Source: Pyxidicoccus trucidator (lineage in GTDB: Bacteria; Myxococcota; Myxococcia; Myxococcales; Myxococcaceae). Taken from it: a DNA stretch of 64,000 nucleotides. The stretch spans positions 46,200 through 110,199 of the forward strand of contig NZ_JAAIXZ010000004.1 in NCBI RefSeq assembly GCF_010894435.1, read 5' to 3'. A model generated the notes under the pieces. That model was not told the origin of the DNA, did not search any database, and worked only from the letters and a program-made list of their open reading frames with translations. Position numbers and translations under genes: made by a program. Below, in pieces: positions 34,940 to 43,398 of this stretch; position 1 is the first letter of the stretch, and every line of letters begins with the position of its first letter.

Positions 34940-37567
34940 GTGACGGTCCCCCGTCTGCCTCTGCGGCTGTTGCGGGCGTGGCTGCCGTACGCCGAGCGGG
35001 ACGAGGTGATTGCCGAGCTGTCCGCCGAGTTCTCGGCCCGTGCGGCCCGCGAGGGCCACGGCGCCGCACGCGCGTGGCTGTGGCGGCAGGCGCTCGGCTC
35101 GTTGCCGCCGCTGGCGCGGCGGACGTTCTCCCGTGGTTGGACCGGCTTCGAGCCCGCCTCCAGCCGTCTACGCCCTGGAGGCCCCCCGATGGAGAGCTTC
35201 ATCATGGACCTGCGGTACGCGGCGCGCCGGCTGCGCACCCGCCCGAGCTACGCGCTGCTGGCCATCCTCACCCTCGCCATCGGCGTGGGCGGGACGGCGG
35301 CGGCCTTCGGGCTGGTGCGAGGGCTGCTGCTGACGCCGCTGCCGTACCCCGCGGAGGAGCGGCTCGGCCTGTTCTGGCAGCCCGGGGACTGGTCCGAGCG
35401 CGAGTACCTCCACCTCTCGTCCGACTGGGCCGGCTTCAGCGGCGTCGCGGCCTTCCGCACCAAGGAGCTCCCGCTCCGTCGCGGCCCGCAGGCGTCCCCC
35501 GAGCTGGTGACGGCCGTCTCCACCACCGCCACGCTCTTCGACGTCCTCGGAGTCCGCCCGGTGCTGGGCCGCGGCTTCGAGCCCAACGAAGACCGGCCGG
35601 GCTCCGCGCCCGCGGTGGTCCTCAGCGATGGGCTCTACGCGGACCTCGGCGGGCAGCCCTCGCTCGTGGGCTCCACGGTGGAGCTCGACGGCGCGACGCA
35701 CACGGTGGTGGGCGTCATGCCCAGGGGCTTCTGGTTCCCCGACCCGACGGTGCGCGCCTGGGTGGCGGAGCCGATGAACCCGGAGGACGGCTCCGGCAAC
35801 TACGCGCTGGTGGGACGGCGCGCGCCCGGGACGGACGGGCCCGCGCTCGACCTGGCCCTGAAGCGGTTCGGCGCGCGGCTCCTGGAGCGCTTCCAGTACC
35901 CGCCGGCCTGGGACAAGTCCCGCCGGCCCGCGCTGACACCGCTGCGCGAGCACCTGCTCGGGCCGCTCCAGGCGCCGCTGCTCGCGACGCTCGCGGCCAT
36001 GGCGGTGCTGCTGCTCATCGCCTGCGCCAACGTCGCCGCGCTGATGCTCGGGCAGGTGGACAGCCGCGCCACCGAGCTCGCCGTCCGCATGGCGCTCGGC
36101 GCCGACAGCCGCCGGATGACGCAGCAGCTGCTCGCGGAGGCGCTCCTCCTGGGGCTGGCCTCCGCCGGAGTCGGCGCCGTCATCGCCGCCCAGGGCTTCC
36201 GGCTGCTCACCGAGGCGCTGCCGCTGGGGCCGCTCGCGCCCCGGGGCTCGCTGGACTGGGGAGTGTTCTCCGCGGCCCTCGTACTGGCGCTCGTCGCGGC
36301 GTTCGGCGTGGCGCTGCTGCCGGCGCGCTCGCTGCGGAAGTCGGACCCGCAGCGCGCGCTGTCGAAGTCGCGCACGGGCGGCGTCGGCGCGCGCGGTGGA
36401 AGGACGGAGGGTGCGCTGGTGGTGGGGCAGGTGGCGCTCGCGGTGCTGCTGACGGCGGGGGCCGCGCTGCTGGTGCGCTCGGTGGCGAACCTGCGTGGCA
36501 TCGACTCGGGGCTGGATACCGGCCGTGTGGCGGTGCTGGACGTGGTGATGGAGGGCAACGTCGCTCGCGAGGCGCGGCCCCGGCTGCTGGCGGACCTGGA
36601 AGCCACGCTCGCGACGCTGCCCGGAGTCCGCGCGGTGGGCATCACCCAGAAGCTGCCGCTGCGAGGCGCGGGTGAGGACTGGGGCCTCGCGATTGAGGGC
36701 AAGCCGGACCTGCCTGCCTCCACCACCTACGTGCGGCTGGTATCGCCCGGGTACTTCGAGGCCATCGGCATCCAGCTTCTCGACGGGCGACTGCTCAGTG
36801 CGAGCGACAGGGTAGACACGGAGCGCGCCGTGGTCATCAACCGCGCGCTCGCGAAGAAGTACTTCCCGGGAGAGAACCCCATCGGTCAGCGCATCAACAT
36901 GGGGCTGGAGGGACTGGAGCGCATCGTCGGAGTGGTGGAGGACGTGGCGGAGGCGGGCCTCACCGACGGCTCCGTCCCCGCGCGCTACATGCTCCACGCG
37001 CAGGTGGCGGGCATGACGATGACGCGGCAGGCCCTGGTGCTGCGCGCGCAGCCGGGACATGACCCCGCGTCGCTGCTCGAGGCGGCCCGCCGCCAGCTTG
37101 CCGCCGCGGCGCCTTCCGTGGCCGTGCAGCGCGGCACCACGCTGGACGCGGTATTCGCGCAGGCCATTGGCCCCGCGCGGCAGGTGATGGCGGTCCTCAC
37201 GTTCCTCACGGCGCTCGCGGTGGTGCTCGGCGCGGTGGGCGTCTATGGCGTCACCTCCCACTTCGTCCGCCGGCGCCAGCGAGACTTTGGCATCTGCATC
37301 GCGCTCGGGCTGCGGCCGTCGCGCGTGGTGGCGCAGGTGGTGGGGCGGGGTGGGAAGCTGGTGTTGCTCGGCAGCGCGCTCGGCACCGTCGCGGCGCTCG
37401 TGCTGGCGCGGCTGCTCTCCTCGTTCCTGTACGGGGTGAGCGCGGTGGACCCGCTGTCGCTCGTCGGCTCCACCCTGGGGCTGCTGGCCGTGGGGGTCGC
37501 CGCCGCGCTGCTGCCCGCGTGGCGCGCCAGTCGACTGGACCCTGCCGTCGTGTTCCGCGAAGGGTAG
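34940..37567 (+). CDS. ADOP-family ABC transporter permease (duplicated FtsX)
   Basis: 875 residues with a GTG start preceded by GAGGAG (10 bases) and GGAGG. A short N-terminal helical segment (about 1-75, RAWLPYAERDEVIAELSAEF) typical of ADOP proteins precedes a MacB-like periplasmic domain and FtsX repeats: TM1 at ALLAILTLAIGVGGTAAAFG, a central triple-helix block near LLLIACANVAALMLGQ, a second periplasmic domain and a C-terminal FtsX block (FVRRRQRDFGICIALGLR). ADOP permeases are found in acidobacteria and myxobacteria; the cargo is unknown. No ATPase gene adjoins. A PadR regulator follows after 42 bases. Confidence 0.88.
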   Translation: MTVPRLPLRLLRAWLPYAERDEVIAELSAEFSARAAREGHGAARAWLWRQALGSLPPLARRTFSRGWTGFEPASSRLRPGGPPMESFIMDLRYAARRLRTRPSYALLAILTLAIGVGGTAAAFGLVRGLLLTPLPYPAEERLGLFWQPGDWSEREYLHLSSDWAGFSGVAAFRTKELPLRRGPQASPELVTAVSTTATLFDVLGVRPVLGRGFEPNEDRPGSAPAVVLSDGLYADLGGQPSLVGSTVELDGATHTVVGVMPRGFWFPDPTVRAWVAEPMNPEDGSGNYALVGRRAPGTDGPALDLALKRFGARLLERFQYPPAWDKSRRPALTPLREHLLGPLQAPLLATLAAMAVLLLIACANVAALMLGQVDSRATELAVRMALGADSRRMTQQLLAEALLLGLASAGVGAVIAAQGFRLLTEALPLGPLAPRGSLDWGVFSAALVLALVAAFGVALLPARSLRKSDPQRALSKSRTGGVGARGGRTEGALVVGQVALAVLLTAGAALLVRSVANLRGIDSGLDTGRVAVLDVVMEGNVAREARPRLLADLEATLATLPGVRAVGITQKLPLRGAGEDWGLAIEGKPDLPASTTYVRLVSPGYFEAIGIQLLDGRLLSASDRVDTERAVVINRALAKKYFPGENPIGQRINMGLEGLERIVGVVEDVAEAGLTDGSVPARYMLHAQVAGMTMTRQALVLRAQPGHDPASLLEAARRQLAAAAPSVAVQRGTTLDAVFAQAIGPARQVMAVLTFLTALAVVLGAVGVYGVTSHFVRRRQRDFGICIALGLRPSRVVAQVVGRGGKLVLLGSALGTVAALVLARLLSSFLYGVSAVDPLSLVGSTLGLLAVGVAAALLPAWRASRLDPAVVFREG

Positions 37568-37609
37568 AGTCCCGCCCGTTCCAACCTGTCGTTCGAGAGG
37601 AGTGCTTCC

Positions 37610-37990
37610 GTGCCGTCCCCAGCCAGCTCGACATCCGACGTGCCACTCGGCACCTTCGAGGAGCAGGTGATGCTCGCCGTGGTGCGCACCGGGCGTGCCC
37701 CCGACGAAGGCGGCGCCTACGGCATGGCCGTCCGCCGTGAGCTGGAGCTGGTGGCCGGGCGCGAGGTGGCCATTGGCGCGGTCTACGCCACGCTGGACCG
37801 GCTCGAAGCGAAGGGGCTGGTCGCCTCGGAGCGTGGCGAAGCGGGCGCCGGGAGCTCCCGCCGGGTCTTCACCCTCACGCCCCGGGGTGCACGGGCGCTG
37901 GTGGACTCGCGCGAGATGCGCGAGCGGCTGTGGCGCGGGGTGGACCTGGTGCCGCTGCTCGCCGGAGCGAGCACCGGCCGGAGCTCCTGA
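37610..37990 (+). CDS. PadR family transcriptional regulator
   Basis: 126 residues with a GTG start after GAGAGGAG. The PadR winged helix is visible (VPLGTFEEQVMLAVVR ... YGMAVRRELE ... VAIGAVYATLDRLEAKGLV, FTLTPRGARAL). ADOP permeases are often linked to PadR regulators; here the gene is downstream rather than upstream of the permease, forming a feedback pair with the candidate palindromic operator ahead of the permease. It converges with a serine hydrolase gene 42 bases away. Ligand unknown. Confidence 0.9.
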   Translation: MPSPASSTSDVPLGTFEEQVMLAVVRTGRAPDEGGAYGMAVRRELELVAGREVAIGAVYATLDRLEAKGLVASERGEAGAGSSRRVFTLTPRGARALVDSREMRERLWRGVDLVPLLAGASTGRSS

Positions 37991-38032
37991 AGTGGCTCCC
38001 TCGACGCTGCTGCTGGAGCGGGCCCGGACGGC

Positions 38033-39601
38033 TCAGGGCTTCGCGCCGAGCTTCTCGAGCATCTTCACGGCGTTGGTGTTCTTGGAGTCCAGCTGGAGCG
38101 ACTTCTTGTAGCTCGAGATGGCCTCCGCCTTCTGGCCCGCCTCCATGTAGCCCTCGCCGAGGCTGTCATGGACATTCGCATCCTCGGGGTACAGCTCGAC
38201 GTTCGCCTGGAAGACCTTCACGGCGTCGGTCTTCTGTCCCTCCCGGAGCAGCCGGTAGCCGAGGTTGTTCAAGTCACCCGGAAACAGCTTGCCGGCCGCG
38301 CCGTTCCCCTTCATCGACCGGTACCAGGCGAGCGCGGCGTCCGTGCCCTTCATCCGCGCGTACAGGTCCACCCGGACGAAGGGCAGCTCGGGGCGGGGGA
38401 CGTAGGACTTCCAGCCGTACTCCGCGGCCACGCTGGCGGCGAGCCGGTCCAGCAGCAGATAGCCGTTGTCCGAGTTGGTCATGATGGCCACCCCGCTCCC
38501 CGAGTCCGCGAAGGCGGTCAGGTTGCACTGGAAGCCCTCGTTCGAGCCGCCGTGCCCGAAGCGGTCGGCGTCACCCTCCAGCTGGAAGCCGAGCCCGAAC
38601 GACTCCGACTGCTTCGTGAGCATCTGCTTCGCCATCGCCCGTGACACCACCCGGGTGGACTTGCCCGCCCGGGCCTTGGACACCTCGATTGCGATGCGTG
38701 AGAGGTCGGACGGCGTCGTCCACAGTCCCGCGGCCCCCATCTCCGGGTAGACGTGCCACTGGCCCTCGACGCTCACGCCACTGGCGAGCGTGCCGGAGGC
38801 GGCCCTGGAGGCGAGGTCCGGGGGCAGGGGCTGCTCGTAGGTGCTGTGCTTCAGGCCGAGCGGCGCCAGCACCGTCTCTCGCATGATTTGCGGAAACGGC
38901 TTCTTCAGCTGATTCATCAGCATCAACTGGACGATGGTGGTGCCGCCGCCGCTGTACCGCGTCTTCGTCCCGGGGACGATGTCCACCCGCACCGGGGCGG
39001 TGTTCGCGGGCGTCACCCCGTCGAGCACCTGCTCCACCGTCGGCATCGGCCCCGCCACGTTGTAGCCCGGGAAGCCGTGCACCGTCGTGCCCGCGCTGTG
39101 GCTGAGCAGGCGGCGCAGCGTCACCTTCTCCGTCTTCGTGAAATCATTCTCCGGGAGCTTCCACGACACCAGCGAGTCATTGATGTTCGCGTCGAGCGAC
39201 CACTTCCTCGCCTCGGCGTGGTGCATCGCCGCCAGGGCGGTGACGGGCTTGCTGATGGAGGCGGCCTGGAACAGCGTCTCGGGCGTGACGGGGGCCTCGC
39301 CGCCGGCCTGCATCACGCCATAGCCCTTGGCCCAGACGAGGGCGTGCTTGTTGAAGACGGCGATGCTCAGGCCCGGAATCTTGTAGAGCTCCATCCAGCG
39401 CTCGAGCGTCATGTTGATGGGCGCCTCGCCCTGGATGAGGACCGGTGCCAGGCCCGCCTCCACTCGCGCCATGCGGGCCGCTTCGGACGGACGGGCCAGC
39501 CACTCCGTGGCGGGCTTCCGGGTGTCGGCTCCGGTGAGGAGCGCGACTCCCGTACAGCTCGCGAGGGCAACGAGAGCAAAGCGGCGAAGCGTGTGACGCA
39601 T
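38033..39601 (-). CDS. Beta-lactamase-fold serine hydrolase with C-terminal TPR
   Basis: 522 residues, exported (signal up to about residue 24). The class C beta-lactamase/DD-peptidase fold is shown by SISK (Ser115, Lys118), a YSG motif in place of the more usual YxN, and HGG (GHGGSNEG). The last ~80 residues have two TPR-like units (GDLNNLGYRLLREGQKTDAV, NVHDSLGEGYMEAGQKAEAI), which should bind a partner protein. Substrates of this branch vary (peptides, esters). Nothing nearby suggests resistance function. It converges with padR. Confidence 0.88.
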   Translation of the reverse strand: MRHTLRRFALVALASCTGVALLTGADTRKPATEWLARPSEAARMARVEAGLAPVLIQGEAPINMTLERWMELYKIPGLSIAVFNKHALVWAKGYGVMQAGGEAPVTPETLFQAASISKPVTALAAMHHAEARKWSLDANINDSLVSWKLPENDFTKTEKVTLRRLLSHSAGTTVHGFPGYNVAGPMPTVEQVLDGVTPANTAPVRVDIVPGTKTRYSGGGTTIVQLMLMNQLKKPFPQIMRETVLAPLGLKHSTYEQPLPPDLASRAASGTLASGVSVEGQWHVYPEMGAAGLWTTPSDLSRIAIEVSKARAGKSTRVVSRAMAKQMLTKQSESFGLGFQLEGDADRFGHGGSNEGFQCNLTAFADSGSGVAIMTNSDNGYLLLDRLAASVAAEYGWKSYVPRPELPFVRVDLYARMKGTDAALAWYRSMKGNGAAGKLFPGDLNNLGYRLLREGQKTDAVKVFQANVELYPEDANVHDSLGEGYMEAGQKAEAISSYKKSLQLDSKNTNAVKMLEKLGAKP

Positions 39602-39784
39602 GACAACCTCCAGGAGGGGCCGGGTCTATCGTACCGGGGAGCGCGGGGCTCCTACGAAGTGGCCGTGTCCTGATTGCAGGCAACGACTGGGAACGCGGCG
39701 CGTCACCTGGAAACACGACCGCCGGGCCCCTCTCGCGAGGAACCCGGCGGCGTCTGCTGCCTTCAGCGTGGGGCGCTCGGCCGC

Positions 39785-41278
39785 TTAGCGGCGGGGCTCG
39801 TGCTCGGTGATGCACTGCTCCGTCTTCTCGGGCATGACGAAGAAGGGCTGCAGCCGCTTCAGGCTGGCGCTGGAGCCCAGGGCGGCGTCACCGATGGTGC
39901 CGGCGCCGTCGTACACCAGGGCCGTCCAGTCATTCTGCGAGGCGGCGATGAAGTCCAGCGCGTCGCCGTCGTTGTTCAGGTCCTGGGCGACGAGCGCGGC
40001 CTGGACGACGCCATTGCCGTTGAAGTCGAGGTTGGCATGCGCGGCGCCGATGCGCAGGACGGTGCCGACGCGCACGCCGTAGTGCGACAGGTCCGCCTCG
40101 GTGGTGGGCGCGAGGGGCGCGAAGGCGGAAATCTCGTTGAGGGACGCCTCGCTCACGGAGCCGATGCGCACCCGCGAGTAGTCCAGCACGCCGTCCACCG
40201 CGTCCACCGTCAGGCCGCGCAGCTGGTACGAGTAGCTCATGAGGCTCAGGTAGTTGGCCTTGTAGTTCATGCCCTCGTTGCCGCCGTGCTGCAGGCCGAT
40301 GTTGTGCCCCAGCTCGTGCATGATGGTGCCGGCCTGCTGCTGCTCCGTGCCACCCGGGGTGCTCCAGTTGCCCAGCGACACGATGAAGTCATGGCCGGGG
40401 ACGCCGCGCGACAGGCCGCTGGAGCCGCCAGCGTTGTACTGGTTGGCAATCAGCGCGTAGTGGAAGAACGGCGCCCGGCGCGCGGGGAAGTACTTGTTCT
40501 TGATGACGTCGAAGTCCACCCATGCCGGGTTCAGGTCCATGTCGGCATCGGCGGCGGCAATCTGGTTGCTCAGCACCAGGTGCAGCGCGACGCCCGTGCT
40601 GCCGTCCGGGTTGCTCACCGGCGCGTTGGCGAAGGAGGCCGTCACGCGGTCCAGCGCGGCCTGCATGGGCTTGAGGTTCGGGTAGTAGTCGAGCTCCACG
40701 AAGACGTCCTTCTTCTTCGGGTTGGCGCCGTAGTAGCGCAGGTCGACGCCGCCGGAGCCGTACAGCTCGGCGAAGTCGCTGATGCTGTCGCCGTCCGTGT
40801 CGGAGCTGAAGGCATTGGTGCCGTAGCGGTTCTCCGCGGCGTCGCAGATGCCGTCCGTGTCCGAGTCGGGGGCGAACAGCGCGCAGAGGTACACCGTCTG
40901 CACTTCGGAGATGTCGTAGTTCTTCCCGTCCTGCGTGACGTTCTCGTAGTCGGGCTTGTGGTAGACGCTCACAGACCGGTAGCCCGGGCGGCTGTAGAGA
41001 AGGCGGATGGCCTCCTCGCCGGACGCGGGCATGATGATCTGCACCTGGTCCTCGCCGTGCCGGTCGCCGTAGGCGTCGAAGACATAGAGGCCCGACGTGT
41101 CCGTCGTCTGGGTGGTGGGCGAGGCGCAGCCGGTGCCGGAGCAGGTGCCGGAGGCGACAGTCACCGTCACGTCCTGGATGGCGCTGCCCGTCGCGGCGTC
41201 GTGGATGTAGCCGTAGACACAACCATTCAGTCCCACGACGGCCACGGAGGCCGTCAGGGCGGTACGAAGCTTGAGCAT
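39785..41278 (-). CDS. Zinc metalloprotease lipoprotein with calcium-binding repeats
   Basis: 497 residues with lipobox LNGC (Cys20). Order: carboxypeptidase-regulatory-like beta domain (VYGYIHDAATGSAIQDVTV), thrombospondin-type-3-like calcium loops (DSDTDGICDAAEN, SSDTDGDSISDFAE, about 138-172), then a metzincin core with HELGHNIGLQH (321-331) and a Met-turn in LSLMSYSY (Met347). It probably digests proteins on the cell surface or in prey. Start has a strong Shine-Dalgarno (GAGGGGGATTCAC). A 10-bp imperfect inverted repeat lies just upstream. Confidence 0.87.
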   Translation of the reverse strand: MLKLRTALTASVAVVGLNGCVYGYIHDAATGSAIQDVTVTVASGTCSGTGCASPTTQTTDTSGLYVFDAYGDRHGEDQVQIIMPASGEEAIRLLYSRPGYRSVSVYHKPDYENVTQDGKNYDISEVQTVYLCALFAPDSDTDGICDAAENRYGTNAFSSDTDGDSISDFAELYGSGGVDLRYYGANPKKKDVFVELDYYPNLKPMQAALDRVTASFANAPVSNPDGSTGVALHLVLSNQIAAADADMDLNPAWVDFDVIKNKYFPARRAPFFHYALIANQYNAGGSSGLSRGVPGHDFIVSLGNWSTPGGTEQQQAGTIMHELGHNIGLQHGGNEGMNYKANYLSLMSYSYQLRGLTVDAVDGVLDYSRVRIGSVSEASLNEISAFAPLAPTTEADLSHYGVRVGTVLRIGAAHANLDFNGNGVVQAALVAQDLNNDGDALDFIAASQNDWTALVYDGAGTIGDAALGSSASLKRLQPFFVMPEKTEQCITEHEPRR

Positions 41279-41296
41279 GTGAATCCCCCTCTAAGA

Positions 41297-41337
41297 GTTC
41301 AGGTGTTGGGGCGGAGCGCGCCCGCCGACACTTGAAC
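41297..41337. promoter_or_regulatory. Inverted repeat in the metalloprotease leader
   Basis: GTTCAGGTGT (41,297-41,306) pairs with ACACTTGAAC (41,328-41,337) with one mismatch, and the interval contains a further GGCGG/CCGCC pairing. Located 19 bases upstream of the start codon, it could be an operator or an RNA hairpin limiting translation, or end read-through from the upstream beta-propeller gene. Confidence 0.4.
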
Positions 41338-41398
41338 GAGAGGGGGCGGAAATCTTCCTCACGGGGATTGTCGATTTCCTCCGCCCGGGGCTGTCTTC

Positions 41399-42925
41399 CT
41401 AACGGGAGGAATTGCCCAGCGGGAGCCGGAGGATGAGCGGCGGTGTCAGGACGGCGCCTTCCCGGAGCCGGCCCGCGTCGTCGTATTGCTCCCACTGGCT
41501 GTTGGCGACATAGCGCAGCTCATCGCCGACCACCGCGCCGATGGTGGGCTGGTCCGCTTCCGGGAGGTGCCGGTCCATCACTTCCACGGCCTGGATTCGC
41601 AGCGGCTCCGTGGCGAGCCGCATCCGGATGACCCGGGCGGGCTGGAGTCCATTCTGGATTCCGATGAGGGTGTCTCCGTGCCGCGCGAGCCCGTCGATTC
41701 CGAGCACCGTCGCGCCTCCGGTGGGCGGTCTGACTTCGGCGACCTTCCGGCTCGCCCTGTCCACGGCGAGGATGCCGTGGGAGTAGTCGGCCACGTAGAG
41801 GGTGCGGCCGTCCGCGCTCTCCGCGACGCCCTGGGGTGAGCGGAAGAGCGGGTCGCTCGCGAAGACCTCCAGCGTGTCGCCGGTGGGAGGCACACGGTAG
41901 AGCACGGGCTGCTGGCTGTCCGAGACGAACACCTCTCCCTTCGAGGTGACGTGGACGTCCCCTGGCGCATGAGGCCCCGTCCCGGCGGGGAAGCCGAGCC
42001 GCCGCTGGAGCCGGCCGGACGCGAGGTCGAAGGCGTGAACCCAGGCGAGGTGCTCATCCCCCTGGGTGAAGCCCCGCATCTGGGGAATGGCGGCCGACGT
42101 CACCCACAGCGTGCGCCCGTCGCCAGACAGGGCCACGGCGAGGGCCGCGAGCACTCCGTCCTGGCCCGGGGGCACCACCTCCGTGGCCCGCCCGTCGCGC
42201 CCGACGCGCACCACCTTGCGGTGCCTCACGCTGGCCACGTAGCACGCCTCGCCCCGCGCCTCGCACGCGAGGCCCTCGGGGAAGAAGTCCGCCTCGTCGA
42301 GCCGGAACGCCACGCTGCTGCGTGCCAGCGGCTCCAGGTTCCGGGCCAGCCGCCCGGCGGCGGCGCGGACGGGGGCGGCGTCGAGGACCCTGGCGAAGCT
42401 GTCATCCCGCCCGAGGTCGACGCCCAGCCCGAGGTCGGCGCTCACGTCGAGCCAGCGTGCCGTGGCGGCCGCATCGCCAAGCCGGGCCGATAGCGCGGCG
42501 AGCCCGTAGGCGTAGGCCGCCTGGGTGGGCCACACCGCCTGCGCCTCCGTGGCGAGCGCCTGGGCCTTCTCGAGGAGCCCCTCTTTGCGGGCGACGGACG
42601 CCTCCCGCCAGCGCGTGCGCGCCAGGTCGGCGCGCGTCCGGGCCGTGAGGGGCGCAACCGACGTGTCCTCCATCCCGGGGGTGGGCGTCCCTGGGGCGAC
42701 GGCCTGCGGGACGCCTCCGTCAGCAGCGGTGTCGGCCGTGGGGGCCTGGGCCCCACTCGCGCCGCCCCGGCAGCCGACGAGGAGGAGGAGCGCGAGGCCC
42801 GTGAGTGGAAGACGCCAGCGAGCAGGTGGGGCGCGCGGGAAGCCCCCGCCTGGAACCTGCGATGGGAGACGGCTCCCCGGGTGGGCAGGCTCCATCACTT
42901 CACATCCTGAAGGGGCGTCGCTCAT
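41399..42925 (-). CDS. Beta-propeller (SMP-30/NHL-like) lipoprotein
   Basis: 508 residues, lipobox LLLVGC (Cys52 from this start; an ATG at 42,895 gives a more normal signal). An N-terminal helical part (about 95-190, TPR-like: KAQALATEAQAVWPTQAAYAYGLAALSARLGD) is followed by a six-bladed-type propeller with repeated lines (GRTLWVTSA, GEVFVSDSQQPVLYRV, GRTLYVADYSHGILAV). The family includes SMP-30 gluconolactonases and NHL proteins; no conserved catalytic residues could be assigned. Surface binding or sugar-lactone hydrolysis are both possible. Confidence 0.8.
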   Translation of the reverse strand: MSDAPSGCEVMEPAHPGSRLPSQVPGGGFPRAPPARWRLPLTGLALLLLVGCRGGASGAQAPTADTAADGGVPQAVAPGTPTPGMEDTSVAPLTARTRADLARTRWREASVARKEGLLEKAQALATEAQAVWPTQAAYAYGLAALSARLGDAAATARWLDVSADLGLGVDLGRDDSFARVLDAAPVRAAAGRLARNLEPLARSSVAFRLDEADFFPEGLACEARGEACYVASVRHRKVVRVGRDGRATEVVPPGQDGVLAALAVALSGDGRTLWVTSAAIPQMRGFTQGDEHLAWVHAFDLASGRLQRRLGFPAGTGPHAPGDVHVTSKGEVFVSDSQQPVLYRVPPTGDTLEVFASDPLFRSPQGVAESADGRTLYVADYSHGILAVDRASRKVAEVRPPTGGATVLGIDGLARHGDTLIGIQNGLQPARVIRMRLATEPLRIQAVEVMDRHLPEADQPTIGAVVGDELRYVANSQWEQYDDAGRLREGAVLTPPLILRLPLGNSSR

Positions 42926-43078
42926 GGTGCGAGCCAGCTTCCAGGTTCTCTTCGCCCATTGCCAGACGCGGGCCCGAGTGGCCGGTCCGCGCCATTTAAT
43001 GCGGCTTAATTCATCCCCGGGTCAACCCCGCCTGGGGTCTCCCGATACTCCAGGTACACGCAGGGGGAGGACTGTGCC

Positions 43079-43276
43079 ATGGGGAGCAACACGATTCAGT
43101 CAGGACGGGGCCAGGAAGCCGCGCGCATCGCCGCCGAGGTCGCCGCACGTCAGGCCGCGGAGACCGCGCGGCTCGAGGCCCTGAGGCAGGCGCTCCAGAC
43201 GCCGGCAGCGACGCCGAGGCCCACGCTCCCGGAGGCTGGCCTCGCCGGAGCAGCAGCGGCGGCTGGACGCCGGTAG
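43079..43276 (+). CDS. Small Ala/Arg-rich helical protein
   Basis: 65 residues (starts MGSNTIQSGRGQEAARIAAE) with a strong Shine-Dalgarno GGGGGAGGA before the ATG. The sequence is an amphipathic Ala/Glu/Arg helix (residues 12-40) followed by a Pro-rich hinge and an Ala-rich tail. No family recognised. Between divergent beta-propeller gene and convergent Ig-domain gene; a 9-bp stem 25 bases after its stop resembles a terminator, which supports a separate transcript. Low-complexity composition means it could also be chance. Confidence 0.5.
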   Translation: MGSNTIQSGRGQEAARIAAEVAARQAAETARLEALRQALQTPAATPRPTLPEAGLAGAAAAAGRR

Positions 43277-43300
43277 CGTCGGGGGCAGGTCCACCCTGGA

Positions 43301-43336
43301 GAGGCCAGGCGCGTCACGGACTCCTCACCTGGCCTC
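43301..43336. terminator. Convergent terminator hairpin
   Basis: Perfect 9-bp stem GAGGCCAGG/CCTGGCCTC around an 18-base loop, between the small gene (+) and the large Ig-domain lipoprotein (-). Could terminate both. Confidence 0.45.
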
Positions 43337-43398
43337 ATGCAACCTTCTCGATTGGCGCCTGTCTTGTCGCGGTTGGGTTACGAGGCCCGCGAGGTGAC

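Noticed and set aside
35168..37261. 697-codon minus-strand open frame
   Set aside because: Shadow of the ADOP permease; His/Arg-rich, no domains.
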